64,000 nucleotides of DNA from Esteya vermicola (lineage: Eukaryota; Ascomycota; Sordariomycetes; Ophiostomatales; Ophiostomataceae): positions 2,914,001-2,978,000 of the forward strand of contig PCDM01000023.1 of assembly GCA_002778215.1 (NCBI GenBank), written 5' to 3'. A program made the translations under genes and the position numbers. Numbering within the stretch: position 1 is the stretch's first letter; the number at the start of each line of letters is the position of its first letter. Shown here piece after piece: positions 1 through 12,007 of the stretch. Under the pieces are notes generated by a model. That model ran no database searches and was not told where the DNA came from. It was given only the letters and a program-made list of their open reading frames with translations.

Positions 1-2653
1 AGAGGAGGGGGAGGAGGAAGAGGAAGAGGAAGAGGAACGGAGCCGCGAGAGAGAGATGCGGGCCGGGTGGTCATGGGCGAGCACTCGGCGACCTATGTGG
101 GGGCCACACACTTCATGGCCATGCTGGACGATATCGAAGACCTCAAGAGCTACTTTGAGGACTCGCCGTCAGAAGAGCTCAATCTTGCCGAAGGCGAGGA
201 GGACTGTCCCGACGAGGCAGGGTGCATGGCCAACTATCTGCCGCTCGATCTGGACTCGCCCGAGTCGCTGCTGCTGGGCCTCTCGTCTCGCTTGGCGTCC
301 AAGAATGACTTGCTGTCCTGCTTGCCGCCGCAGGCGGTCATGGACCGCCTCATTGCCCGCTACTTTTCATCGGGCATGCCATCCGTCGGTGAGTATGGCG
401 CATTCGCCTAGTCTTGTCCCTGGTCCGTCTCTGGTCCCGTCCTAACCTCCTGCCAAGTGGTCAACCATCGGCCGACGTTTGCCAAGCAGTACAGCCTCTT
501 TTGCCGGGACCCCTCGCAAGCCAACACAGACTGGATCGGGCTGCTGTTTGCCATCATGTCCATGGGCATCTACTACATTGCCATTTCCCGGACCGACGAC
601 AAAAAGGTGCTGCGAGAGGCCATGGGTGGCATGAGCTTTGCCGAGCTGTTCAAGACGTATCGGTCCGCCACCGCCTGGACGCTGACGGCGCGGAAGCTGG
701 CCAACCCGACCATGCACACGGTCCAGTCGCTGCTCATCTTTGTCGAGTCCGAGTTCCTCGTCAACCGCGCCACCCAGGCCACCTGCTGGCAGCTGTCGGG
801 CCTCGCCATCCGCCTCATGATGCAGATGGGCATGCACCGCGACCCCAGCAAGCTGCCGACCATTTCGGCGTTTGACGGCGAGATGCGCCGCCGCATGTGG
901 AACCTTATCATCCAGCTGGACCTCATCGTGTCCTTCCACATGGGCCTGCCCAGCATGATCCACGGCATCCCCAGCGACACGAGCCTGCCGAGCAACCTGC
1001 TCGACGACGACTTTTCCGAGGACTCGCCCGAGCTGCCGCCGCCCCGCCCTGACTCCGAGTACACGGGCACAACCTACGCCATATACAAGAGCACGATCTG
1101 CCGCGTTTTTGGACAGGTGGCCCGCTTCTCCCACATGCTGACGACGCCGTCGTACGCCGACGTGATGCGCATCGACGGCATGCTGCTGGAGAAGTGGCAC
1201 GTGATCCCCGACTTTATGCGGGTCCGGCCGCTGAGGTCCGACGCCGTGCTGGCGCCGCCCATGCAGATCATCCAGCGCTTCGGCATTGCCTCACTCTTCC
1301 AAAAGAGTCGCTGCGTGCTGCACCGGCCGTACCTCACCGTGGCCGTGCCGCGGCCGGAGCACGCCTACTCGCGCCGCACGTGTCTGCAGGCGGCGCTGGA
1401 GCTGCTGAGCTACCACGAGTCCATCTTTGAGGCGACGCAGCCGGGCGGCATTCTGCACGACATTGGCTGGTTTGTCACCGGGCTCGGCATGCACGACTTT
1501 CTGCTGGCGGCCATGATTGTCTATCTGGTGGTGCAGAACGACGGGCTCTTTGACGAGGAGCTCGTCATCTCGGACAGCCGAGCCAGCAGCCTGCAGGCTG
1601 AGAGCCGAGCGGCCGAGCCGGAGTGGGCCACGCCATCCGTGTCGTCTGCCAGCTTTGCTGCCACTCCCCACTCGGCCAGCACGGGGCAGAGTAGTCTGAG
1701 TGGCCAGAGTGGAAGTGGCCAGACTGGCCAGAGTGCTGTCTTGCCTCACCCGACAGCCACCTTCGCGCAGCCGCTGCCCATTGCCCGGAGCACGTTGATC
1801 GAGCTATTGGGTCGCTCGTACCAGCTCTGGGCGGCCATCTCGACCAACCACATGGAGGTCAGAAAGGCAGCTGACCTGCTCAAGGTCATGGTCAGCAAGA
1901 TCCAGGCACAGGAGCAGCAGGCGACAGGGGTGGTCAGCACGGCCGCCACCAATTGTGCTGCTGCTACTGCTGCTCCTCCGACTGCTACTGCTGCTCCTCC
2001 TCCTGCTGCTGCTCCTACCACGTTCCCATCCACATCCACATCTACTGGCAGGGTGGGTGTGGATAGGACAGACACGCTGACCAGCTCTTGCATGGGTCCT
2101 CCGGCCCTGAAGGCTACAGCTCCAGCTACGGCTACGGCTGCCTCGTTTTCCACGGCAAACACCTCTATGGACAGCCAAGTGCCATCCATGGACACGCTAA
2201 ACATTGGCGGCGCCAGCATGCAGGGGATCGATTTTGGCGGCGCCGATATCCTCGGCGATGGCACAGCTGACATGCCAGCCGGCATGCCAGCCAGCCTGGA
2301 CCTGGCCGCTCTGGACATGTCCACGCCCCAGCTCGCGGATGTGCAGATGGACCTGTCGCGCCGAGATCTCGTTCCTCGGATAGAGGTGCCGGGCGACGCA
2401 GCCATCCAGCAGTCGAGCTACGAATCGTGGATGGGAATGTCTCTGGGAACTCTTGACTGGGTATGTCTTTTCCCCCCCTTGTTCCTTTTTTTTTATCTTT
2501 TCATCCTATTTCTCTTTCTCTTTTCTTTCAATTTTCATTCTGCTGACAAATCAGGACATGGTCGACAGTGGTCTCATAGCGAGCAGCACACATCCGGCCA
2601 ACTGGTTTGACGAGCAGCTGCCAGACAGCGGCAGAGAGGACATATGGAGATAG
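1..2653 (+). CDS. Fungal-specific transcription factor (Zn2Cys6 family type), 5' partial
   Basis: Probable nuclear DNA-binding regulator. Proposed exons are <1-388, 458-2460 and 2555-2653, giving 829 visible codons. The introns begin GTGAGT and GTATGT and carry CTAAC/CTGAC branch sites. The frame is open to base 1, where it reads a Gly/Arg-rich linker, so the start and any Zn2Cys6 cluster lie outside the window. What is visible is the middle homology region: a VGATHFMAML block, the NHRPTFAKQY motif just after intron 1, then helical stretches such as LAIRLMMQMGMHRDPSKL and MRRRMWNLIIQLD that are typical of the Fungal_trans domain (PF04082). The C-terminal part is low-complexity: Ser/Gly/Gln, then Ala/Thr/Pro, then Met/Asp-rich, as in an activation region. 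The family call is firm. The target genes cannot be inferred from this sequence. Confidence 0.85.
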
Positions 2654-5600
2654 TGACAACAAGGGATGACGGTGATGACGGTGATGACAGCAATGACATG
2701 TTGTGTGCCTCTTGGATGTGACCATGACTCCTGATTTTTTAAATATAGGTACCATGTGCTCGTAGCAAAAAGAACGGTTGACCATTCAAACAAAAACATG
2801 TCTGGGCTCGTACTATGTAGAGGCATGCAGGCGGGCATGCATGCAACGGTCGAGGAGGTGTGGATAAGAAGGGACAGGAGAAAGGTCATGGGAAGACAAG
2901 AGAAGTTGACCAAAGAGAAGAAGGAGTGGAATCACGCCATTTCAGAGATGGAGACCTCTAATGAGTAACCTTTATTACAGAGTACCTTTTTTTCTCTTTT
3001 TTTTTTCCCCCTTATGGAAAAGACGAGACTAAACCTCTACAAGTTGCAAAAGTGCAATACTGTGTTTTGTACTCTTTACAATTTTCATATAGACAAGTAG
3101 TGTAGTATTAAGGTGGTCTTGCCAGTGGGAAAGCGATAAGCTGGCCTGGGGATCCCCAGGATTTCCAACCCCTCCCCCGAGTTCGACAGCTGCCCTGTGC
3201 TTTTTCCTCGAGTCTACTGCGCAAAAGATCCGCGGAGATGTCCGCGACGGCATCGGTTGGAGACATCCACCATCCAACCAGCAACCTTGCCTGTGTGTGT
3301 CTCTCTCTCTTCTCGTCATTCTTGTCCCCCCCCCCCCTTTTGTTTTTTTCTCAACAAACAGAAATGAACATCATTTTTTGTTTGGCTGGCGCCATTGCAG
3401 AATTTTCCCGTCAAGCAGGAAGCAAGCTCGGATTTGTACGTAATTGAAAACGCTGGCAAGGTTGTTGGAGCCTGTCTTTGCAACGCCACTGGAACCCCGT
3501 TTTTTGTTTAATTTAATCTTTTTTTTTTGTTTTATTTAATCTTTTTCTCTTGTGTAATAAGGTGACCTCGCTGTGCGCTCTGTTTCGCTGCCGCCGGCCT
3601 CTTTGTTGATTCTCTGACAACGTGCAAGGCTCGACCTATCACGAACTTTGCAGACGACGAGAGAATGAGGAAAGAAAAGCGACGAGAGAGACAGACGAGA
3701 GTTTGCAGTACGTAAGACTGCCCACTTCATCCACCTTTTTTTTCTCTCATTTTTTTTTTGGTTTGCTTCCGCATGCAGTCTCCCTCTCTCCAGCTGTTGC
3801 AAGTAGAATAAGCGTGGAGGGTCCCACGAGCTTGTCGATTCTCGATTCTCGATTCTCGACCGTGCTTTCGTCTCTCCCGCAGAGACGGCAAGGGATGGAC
3901 AAAGACACCCATATCTCTAGACGGGAAACTGTCGGGAAAGGAAGGGCGTTGCCATGACGAGAGAAGGAAAAGTCCGACGACCTCTACGAGTGCGAGTAAA
4001 TCACCTATTCTGTATTTAATGTATACGACGTACGTGCCAATCCTCGATTCGTGAGGCGTGAGGCTGCCGATGTGAGGCGTGTCCAGTCAGTGAATGGCGC
4101 AAGAGCACGTGATAGACGAGGGGTCTCGCTCGCTTCTCGGTTCGGTGCTCGCTCTTTATCTTTTTCTTGATTTTTTGTTATTTTTTTGTTATTTTTTGTC
4201 AATTTCTCATTTTTCTTTAATTTTGCTGTATTTTCTTTTACTGTGTAGGAGTATGCTAGGCAAACATGTTACCTAATTCCAACCCCCCCATCTCGCCCCA
4301 TCTCGCTCCTTCCTTGCGTCTTCCAAGTACTCCGTACTCTGTACTCAGTGTACACAGTCAGACTCACCTGGCAGTTATCTAGACCGCAGTCTGCAAAGAG
4401 TAAGCGCGTCGGATAAGCTACCCAAGAGGCAAGCCAGAGGCGAGCTACCATGTTTACCGTTTTACCTGTTTTACTACATACATACGTATACTCGTATGTA
4501 CGAGTAAGCTGTTTTCTTCGCAGCTGCCTGTTTGGCCAAGTCCGGACTCTGAGCGCATGTCGTAATTCCCTTTTTTTCAGGCTTATCGGCAATGTCGTAC
4601 AAGTACGAAATCATTTACAGTGTACAAGATGCTATCTACGAGTACGAGGTAGTACTAAGAGCCAGACATACTGCAAAAAGATACCGTATCCGTACTGCGT
4701 ACACAGTAGCTCCTTCCTCTAGAGTCAAGTGACCAAATGGCCATGACTTGGGAGGGGTAGCCGAATTCTTTCTTTTCCTTTTTTTTTTCTCTTTGTCGCC
4801 GAATTGTGTGTTGGCAGAAAAAAGAGAAAAAAAGTCGAAAAAAACAACAAAAAAAAACAACGAAAAAATTGACCATTTTTCTACGCCGTCTCTTTTTTCA
4901 ATTCAGGTTCGTCATATTTATGAGAAGACAATAGCTCCAGCCAATCAGAAGACGGGCGCATTCTCTTATCAGATTCGCCGCCGGCTAACGAGACACAGAA
5001 TCCGAGTTGGAAAGAATGGAATAAATCCATAAATCCATAAATCAATAAAATCAAAATACGAGTACAAAGTACGAGTACTTACAATATACAACGAATACAA
5101 CCTACGAGTCAGACAGCAGAACCCTGATAACCCCAGTCTTGCTATCGGCGGAAGGGTACCCGGCCAATCCTGCCCTCTCGACTCCTTGGCCCCTCCAACA
5201 AGGCAGGTTACTCCTTGGATTGCCAGCGGTCAGCCAGACTGCCAGACTGCCAGCCAGCTTGCCGGCCAGCTAGCCAACCAGGCTGCCGACCGCTCCTACA
5301 TCAGGGCAGAATCGGGCGACTGTCTGTCAGGACCGCCCTAGCCATCTCCCACAGGCAAGACACGGCAACGCCATTTGCCATTGATGTGGCACAAGAGCAA
5401 TATCAGGAAAAAAAAGAGGAAAAAGAAAAGAAAGAAACACGCACAGTCTGTCTCACCGGTACAAGGGACTTGTGGGATTCCTGCTCGTATCTTCTTTCCT
5501 ATCTCGTACCAACGGGCTTATTGTCCTTCTCTTTCTGTTCTCTCGTCCTTCTCTCTCACCTCTGTCCTCTCTTCCTCTCGTCCTCTTGCCTTCCCCTCTC

Positions 5601-7656
5601 CATCGTCTCTTTTCTCCCCTTTTGTCCTCCCCCCCTCCATCCTCCATCTCCTCCTCCGTATCCTCCTCTCCCCCCCCCCCCTCCTCCGTTGCCGGAACCC
5701 AGTGACCCTCCTTTTCCTCTGCCCTCCCCCATCTGATCATGTAGAAGCAACTACTGCACCCAAGCACCATTGGCCTACAACATAGCATACCGCCTACGAC
5801 GCCACTACCACTACCCCGTAAAGGCAAAAAGAGGGACGGCGTTCCAGAAACAGCAGAGAAACAGACCACGCGGACGGTCACATCAGCCAGGCCCTCCGTC
5901 CTCCCCACCAACGCCCTACTGCATTCGTGCTCGGCACTCTTTTCCTGTCCGCCGCAGCAGCTTTCATCCGGGACAGCTCCCAGACTCGATCTTGCCTCCA
6001 CAACGTCGACCGAGTGCACTGAATACTGGATACTGGAAACTGGATATTCCTTGCTGCTTACTCGCATACATCTCTGTGTCTCTGTCTCCGTGTTCTTGTC
6101 TCCTCTTGTCTCCTCTTGTCCCCCGTCTCCACTCGGCCTCTTCTCTGCTCAGAACGACAACACGACCACGGCTGCGTCTATCCCATTGGCTAGCCGGAGA
6201 GATCAAGCAACTCCAGCCTCGACCTGGCAAGAAGCCGCCAGAGCACTACTCGTAAGTCCCACCTGCTCCACCGTGCCCTGTCTGCCCATTCACCGGCTAT
6301 CCTGGTCTCGTCTGTCCTCGTCTGTCCTCGTCTTGACTAGCACCTCACCGATCTCTCCTAACCCTCTCACGTGTGCATGGCCATCCACAACATCCACAAG
6401 TCATTTCACGGCTTCCCTCTCCTCTAGACGCTATCCTCTTTCCTCTCAAGTGCGGGTATCTTTACACGGCATCCTGTCTGCTCTGGAGCTTCTATCACCA
6501 TGTGACTGCTCTCCCATCACGGCAGCTCTTCTGTCTCGGGCAGCAATGTCGCCATGACCCCGTCATCCTGCTCTTACATTACATGCACACCCTCTCGTCT
6601 TGCATCAGCAGTCTATCCAGTCCTGCTGTTTTCTGCTGTCCACCTCTTTCTCGACCTTTCCACTTTCTTCTCTGCCTCGTCTCTTTTCTCTTCTTCTTCT
6701 GCATCCTGCCGAATTGTTACATCCCCTGCTTTTCTATTACCTTATAATAGCTGCTCTAGCTGCCCTCTTCCCTGCCCTTTTCCCTCTGCCCCGCTGAATC
6801 TAGCACCAAACCTGTTACCCATCCCCCTTGTTCATCCTCTTAGCACTTTCAACTAAGAAAAATCTGTGCTGTCTCCACTGCGACAAACCACCGCAAACCA
6901 ACTCTAACCAGACTGATAGCACGTTTTTTTTCCCCTTTTTTTTCTCCTTTTTTTTTCAAAGAGATCAAAGAGTACGGGTAAGAAAAAAAAATTCAAAGAA
7001 ATTGGATACACTGTGTTGTGTCTTCATCTGCCCGTCAGGGTCCGCCGCCTCGACGTCTGCCCCGCTGCCCGGCACGGCGTGTTATTGCGACCAAAAATTT
7101 CCTATTTGCGCAATCAGACGAGCGATAACAATTCTATCCCAAACCAACACTCACAATCACACAAACGCACACCAACTCACACTCACGCAAATCAACGCAA
7201 ATCACAACATCCAACGAGGCCGACAATTTTTTTTGGCCTAATTTTCTTTTTGAATTTCTCCTTCTCGGAAACGGGGTGCTGTCCACAACTTCTCCACCAC
7301 ATCTGCATCCATTCTGCATCATTTCTGCATCCTCTTCCGTCTTCTGATCTCTGCATTCTTCGGTCCACCTGCTTTCGCTCTCTCTCTCTCTCTCTCTCTG
7401 CCTTTTCTCCTCCGATACGACACACAGCACGCAAGAGCTGCACACCACACCGACTCGGCCCAGTCCTTTCTGCCACCCTCTTTTTTCTCGCCCTCTCCTC
7501 CTCTCTGGGCCCTCTGATCCTCCCCGATCCTCCCTGGCCCTCCACCACCCTCTTCTGCTTCCCCTCCTCTCCAATTCTCCCCCCTCCTACAAATAGCTGC
7601 CACGCTCCGATTCCCCTACTGTTGGAGAGGTACCCCTCTCTCAAACCTCTACTCGG
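2654..7656. other. 5 kb non-coding stretch
   Basis: No frame on either strand looks like a protein. The first part holds the 3' region of the transcription factor gene, poly-T runs and several TACGAGTA/GTACTCCGTAC words (about 4330-4700 and 5055-5110). From about 5470 to 7600 the + strand is strongly C/T-rich, ending in a (CT)n run at 7378-7400. That part is probably the promoter and long 5' leader of the nmrA gene. A GTAAGT at 6251 could be a donor for a leader intron, but I cannot identify its acceptor. Confidence 0.6.
3835..3859. repeat. Short 7-bp tandem repeat
   Basis: The unit TCGATTC is repeated about 3.5 times in non-coding DNA. It has no evident function. Confidence 0.7.
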
Positions 7657-9387
7657 ATGTCTGGCGCCTTGCGTGCGGAACTCGCCATACGGCCTGCTCC
7701 GCTCAACCTGCACAACAGCCGACCAAACGCTAAAAACACAGCCGTCAACGGAACACCAAACGGCGTCTCCAACGGCATTCCAAACGGCACCCCAAACAGC
7801 ACCCCAAACAGCACCCAGAACGGCATCCAAAACGGTGCTTCCATTCAGACTGCCAGCAGAGTCAACGGCTCCGCCCACACCTCTGCCAACGGCCCTGCCA
7901 ACGGAGTCAACGGATCCAACACTGCCGTCGGCCCTGCCAGCAGACCCGCCCCTAACGGATCGGCAACCGCCATCCCCATTGCCAACTGCTCCCACGAACG
8001 CTCTCCCGGCCACAAGCACGCCCGATCCTCCTACTCCGAGTCTCCCGTCTTCGCTCGGAACAACTCCCTCAGTTTCCGCCCCGCCAAACGCTCCATGGCG
8101 ACCCCGGCAAAGACCATTGCCGTCATCAACGCCAGTGGCCGCCAGGCTGCCTCCTTGATCCGCTATGCCACCGCCGTAGGCTATCACGTCCGCGCCCAGA
8201 TGCGCAACCGCCTTGGCGTCATCGCCACCGAGGTCGCTACCAACGAGAACGTCACCGTCTTCGAGGGCGAGCTATACACGCGGCTACCCCGGTCACACTC
8301 GGACGAGGCCAAGGGCCGCCTCTCCGATGTCGACGTCACCCGCGATGGCTCCTCCCTCCCCGGTATCGGAGTCAATTACAACCTCATCAATGAGGTCTTC
8401 CGCGGCGCCCAGCTCGCCTTTATCAACACCACCTTTTACGGAGACGAGGTCAAGATTGGAGAAGCCCTGGCCGATGCCGCCAAAAAGGCCGGCGTCCAGC
8501 ACTATGTCTACTCCTCCATGCCCGACCACAACGCCTACAACAAGGACTGGCCTTCTCTGCCCCTCTGGGCCACCAAACACAAGGTCGAAGAGTACGTCCA
8601 GGCCATTGGCCTGCCTGCCACCTTTGTCTACACCGGCATCTACAACAACAACTTTACGTCTCTCAAATACCCCCTTTTTTGCATGGATCTCAAACCAGAC
8701 GGCTCCTTCTGCTGGGAAGCACCCTTCCACCCCGATGCCAAGCTTCCCTGGCTCGACGCCGAGCACGATGTCGGTCCGGCCATTTTGCAGATCTTCAAGG
8801 ACGGTGTCGCCAAGTGGGGTGGCGGCAAGCGCATTGCCCTCGCCTATGAGATGCTGACGCCTCGCGAGGCTTGCGAGCTCTTTGCCCGCGGCGTCGGCCG
8901 CCCTGTCCACTACAAGCGGCGGCCTATCAAGCTCAAGGTGCCCATCCCCGACGGCTACCGGAACCAGCTCAAGGCTCTCGAGCAGCTCTTCATGCTCGGC
9001 GGCGACGACCCCAAGAAACAACCGCCCTACTTTGGCGGCCAGGAACTCGATGACGACGTCCCCACACTCGCCATGCAGCTGTGGGAGGCTCCTCGCGGCA
9101 TCGAGGAGTACGCGCGCGAGGTGTTCCCGCTCGAGGAGCAGGCAAACGGTCTGACCTGGATGGACGAGGACGAGGACGGCGACGAGGACGCGGATGAAAA
9201 CGAAAACGAACCCGAGTTTGGGAGTCGTGGCCTTGCCGTGTCTGGCGACGACGGTGGCGACGGCGAGAATGTCGTCCAGGCTGACGAGGAAGACGAGGGC
9301 GATGCTGCCGATGACGAAGGCGACGAGGACGACGAAGGCCTCATCATGCGGGCTACCTCGCGCAACGACGAGGAGTGGCTACCGTAG
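7657..9387 (+). CDS. nmrA: NmrA/NMR-1 type nitrogen metabolite repression regulator
   Basis: Single-exon gene of 576 codons. In Aspergillus and Neurospora, NmrA/NMR-1 is an NAD(P)-binding, enzymatically inert SDR-fold protein. It binds the GATA factor AreA/NIT2 and damps it when good nitrogen is present. Residues from about 148 match the family closely: KTIAVINASGRQAASLIR carries the dinucleotide-binding loop (NASGRQA, 158-164), followed by AFINTTFYGDE, HYVYSSMPDHNAY, GIYNNNFTSLKYPLF, WLDAEHDVGPAILQIFKDG and EEYAREVFPLEEQANGL. Two parts are unusual. Residues 1-146 are an Asn/Gly/Thr/Ser-rich extension with NG-type repeats. The last ~60 residues form a very acidic Asp/Glu tail. ATG 7657 is the first in frame; ATG 8095 (Met147, context CTCCATGG) coincides with the start of shorter homologues and could be a second start. 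Confidence 0.93.
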   Translation: MSGALRAELAIRPAPLNLHNSRPNAKNTAVNGTPNGVSNGIPNGTPNSTPNSTQNGIQNGASIQTASRVNGSAHTSANGPANGVNGSNTAVGPASRPAPNGSATAIPIANCSHERSPGHKHARSSYSESPVFARNNSLSFRPAKRSMATPAKTIAVINASGRQAASLIRYATAVGYHVRAQMRNRLGVIATEVATNENVTVFEGELYTRLPRSHSDEAKGRLSDVDVTRDGSSLPGIGVNYNLINEVFRGAQLAFINTTFYGDEVKIGEALADAAKKAGVQHYVYSSMPDHNAYNKDWPSLPLWATKHKVEEYVQAIGLPATFVYTGIYNNNFTSLKYPLFCMDLKPDGSFCWEAPFHPDAKLPWLDAEHDVGPAILQIFKDGVAKWGGGKRIALAYEMLTPREACELFARGVGRPVHYKRRPIKLKVPIPDGYRNQLKALEQLFMLGGDDPKKQPPYFGGQELDDDVPTLAMQLWEAPRGIEEYAREVFPLEEQANGLTWMDEDEDGDEDADENENEPEFGSRGLAVSGDDGGDGENVVQADEEDEGDAADDEGDEDDEGLIMRATSRNDEEWLP

Positions 9388-10917
9388 CATGGAGCTTCAC
9401 TCCATCTGTCGGGCAGAGTCGGTGAGGGCAGATATCTCCGACTCGGAGGCTAATCAGTCCGAGGCTCTACCATCTAGGCGGGGTTCGATCCGTCTTCGTC
9501 TTGGGTCGAGTGGATCCAAAAGATTGGCTTTCCTTTACTTTCTTTACTTTTGCATGGCTCTGGGAGCGAACTACAGCGAGGTCTTGTTTTTTTTTTTTTT
9601 TTGGTTTTAAAAAGAATAAAAAATAAGGTGGGAATTGGTAGCATACATACATAAAAAGGAGGATGGTTGGAAGAAGGATGATGCTATTTTAGCAGAGCAA
9701 AATTTGGAATGACTTTTTGGTTGATGCTTGTTCAGATGGGAGTAATTTTTGCGGATACGATTTGGAATGTTTGGAATGTTTGGTTTGTCTATTTTTCATT
9801 TTCATTTTCATTTTTTTTTTCCTTTTCGTGCTTCTCTTATTCTACCGTTTACGATTCGTTCTCTCGACATAATCGTCACTTACTCTCAGGGGAGGGCATC
9901 ACATTTCTCTGGCGTTGTGGGATACAAGATTGCTGTGGCGGCCATGGATTGCCCAAAAAAGTTTCAATTGTTTTTTTTTTCTTTTGGTGGGTCCGATGCA
10001 GACAAGGGAACAAGGATGGATACCATTAGGAGGGGTGGCAAGTAGTACTCTGCAGACGAACATCTCAATTATCATGCTACGGCGACGTTTCTGACCGCTG
10101 CTTCCTGTCTACTCGTCTTTCCTTTGCAGTGGTCTGTTTCACATGGGCAGAACACCTCATTCCCTGGCATGGGTCTGGATTTATCCATCTTGCTAAAAAA
10201 GAAATGCTGCACTCGTATGCGTACAATGTACGGTCCTAGACCGCTTCCATGTCTGGGAACCTTTTGAAACAGTAGCCGTCCAGTCCGAGGCGGTAAAAAG
10301 ACGGTCCCCATGCAAGTGCCAGACCCAATCATCCTCATCCCTCCAGTGACATGTACACGCAAGATGTCACCATCCCCACAAGACCCTGGTCTCTACTCAT
10401 CCTCTGTACAGAGTAGTACGAGTATAGCAAGCATGGCCATCCCGAGTGGGAATCCATACTCGAGTACATACATACAGAGTAGTAGAGACCCTCCCCCTGC
10501 AGCCCCTAAAAACACATCACGCAGGAACTATTCCCATTGGTGCTTGCACGCCTTCTCGGTGTGCTCGGGACGGAGCTCCCGGGTGCGGATATGCACTCTT
10601 CTCGGTCTGGTTCTCCTTATCTCCTTCCCTGTCTCTTTCTTATATTGCAGTCCTGACGTCTTGTTCGTCGCATGATCGGGCGCTGTCTCTGGCGGGATTC
10701 TCGGAAACCTGCCTCTCTCCATGTCGGTGTGAGGGTTGTCTCTGATAAGAGCGGGATCAGGCACCATGTCGTGGCATGCGGCCATGGCAGGCTACTGGCC
10801 ACTGGCGGACGTGGTAGGACAGCGAGCCGTAAAAGACGCTACAAGCAAAGAACAAAGAGGATAGATAGGGCAGCTGGCGCCGATCCGCGACCAAAGAAGT
10901 CAAGGACGCTGTCTTGT
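9388..10917. other. Intergenic region between convergent nmrA and FCF1
   Basis: Three-prime flanks of the two convergent genes. It holds a poly-T run near 9585-9602, other T runs, and TACGAGTA/ATACTCGAGTAC words around 10422-10465. I see no gene. Confidence 0.6.
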
Positions 10918-11168
10918 CTAGGATACCGGTGCATCAGGAAGACCTTCAATCACGTACTTTCCTTGGGCAACGCTCATGATCCTTGGCAAAGTCAGCACAC
11001 AGGCAGTGTACGGAGAAGGAGAATAACAAGAAGAAAAGAAAAAAAAGACTTACGGCACACCCGGAACTTTGCGAATCCGCCGCTTCAGGTCACGATCGTT
11101 GGTGGCCACGATATACTACAACATGGGGTCAGCACTGCCCTGCATAAAAGTAGAGTGCTCTACACTCT

Positions 11169-11213
<45 letters not shown>

Positions 11214-12007
11214 ATAAAAACATACAACACTAGACGTCGTCAGCAGTTGATTCTAGCAGAGGAAGATAAACATGACAATATAAACATACCGATGCCGAAC
11301 AATCCGATCAAAGATGCAGTCATCCGCATAGATTCTAAAAGGAAAACTGTCAGCAAGAGAGAAAAAAAAACAGTCTTCGAAGGGCCTCCTTTTTGCAGCC
11401 TACTCACCCCTTGTGGCTGCACTTGGCCCGCTGCCAGCGTTCGTCACGAGCAATCTTGAGAGCGATACGGTATTTGGGCCCCAGTTTTTCCAGCTCGGCC
11501 ATGACGCAGTCGGTCAGGATCGGGCGGCAGGTGGCATAGAGGCAGTCCATCTGAGTTGTGTCAATACAGGTTCTCGCCCAGGGAAGAAAGGTAAAGGACG
11601 TACCATGGACTCTAGCAAGGGAAGCTTGCGCTGAACGGTGTGGGAGAGGAAATTCTGCACAAGACCAGAGTCAGTATACCGACTGCCACAGAAGAGAGCA
11701 GAAACGTGACGAACCGTGTCGACGAGAACTTGGTAGGGTGGCACCAAGGCCGTGTTGGCCATGTGGAAGAGGGAGATGGACTGTTGTGGACTGCAGAGAG
11801 TTAGCACAAACGTCAGACAGCAAACTGCCGAGTTCCAGCTGCCAGCCATCACACATACATCTCGCGGACCAGCTCCGCAGCGGCCTCGGCCTCCTTCTTC
11901 TTGGTGCCAATCTCAGCCTTGTCCTTGTTCTTGGCTAGGCGGGCATCTTTCTGGCCGATGAGACGCTTGACCTGCCCAAACTTTCTGGTCTTTTTGGCAA
12001 CACCCAT
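10918..12007 (-). CDS. fcf1: FCF1/UTP24 PIN-domain rRNA processing endonuclease
   Basis: Nucleolar small-subunit processome nuclease; in yeast Fcf1 acts in early pre-rRNA cleavages (sites A1/A2). Seven exons on the minus strand: 12007-11859, 11790-11715, 11654-11604, 11550-11408, 11334-11286, 11115-11054 and 10981-10918. They encode 197 aa, against 189 aa in yeast. The basic N-terminus MGVAKKTRKFGQVKRL is the family hallmark. PIN-domain acidic residues are present: D74 (QVLVDTNF), E111 (CVMAELEKLGPKYRIALK), D144/D145 (YADD) and D163 (VATNDRDLKRRIRK). The C-terminus reads VIEGLPDAPVS. Intron 5 contains a 20-copy (AG) microsatellite, and its donor is ambiguous: the frame-preserving site is GTTTAT, four bases downstream of a stronger GTATGT that breaks the frame. 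Family identity is certain; the exon 5 end is the least certain boundary. Confidence 0.93.
11171..11210. repeat. (AG)20 microsatellite inside FCF1 intron 5
   Basis: An uninterrupted AG dinucleotide run, read as (CT)n on the transcribed strand. It lies within the intron and could serve as an extended polypyrimidine tract. Confidence 0.95.

Noticed and set aside
442..1200. 252-codon minus frame opposite the transcription factor
   Set aside because: Shadow of the conserved Fungal_trans region on the other strand.
4636..5032. Overlapping Phe/Lys-rich small frames on both strands
   Set aside because: They arise from poly-T/poly-A runs in non-coding DNA.
7013..8158. 381-codon + strand frame overlapping the start of nmrA
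   Set aside because: Ser/Thr/Pro translation of pyrimidine-rich leader, out of frame with the conserved NmrA domain.
7192..8187. 331-codon minus frame opposite the nmrA leader and N-terminus
   Set aside because: Gly/Val/Arg-rich mirror of the NG-repeat coding region, with no motif.
9481..9500. tRNA T-loop-like GGTTCGATCC
   Set aside because: The flanking bases do not pair as a T-stem and no D-arm or anticodon arm is visible upstream.
11171..11210. AG array as a possible CRISPR or satellite
   Set aside because: It is a plain dinucleotide microsatellite in an intron, with no spacers.
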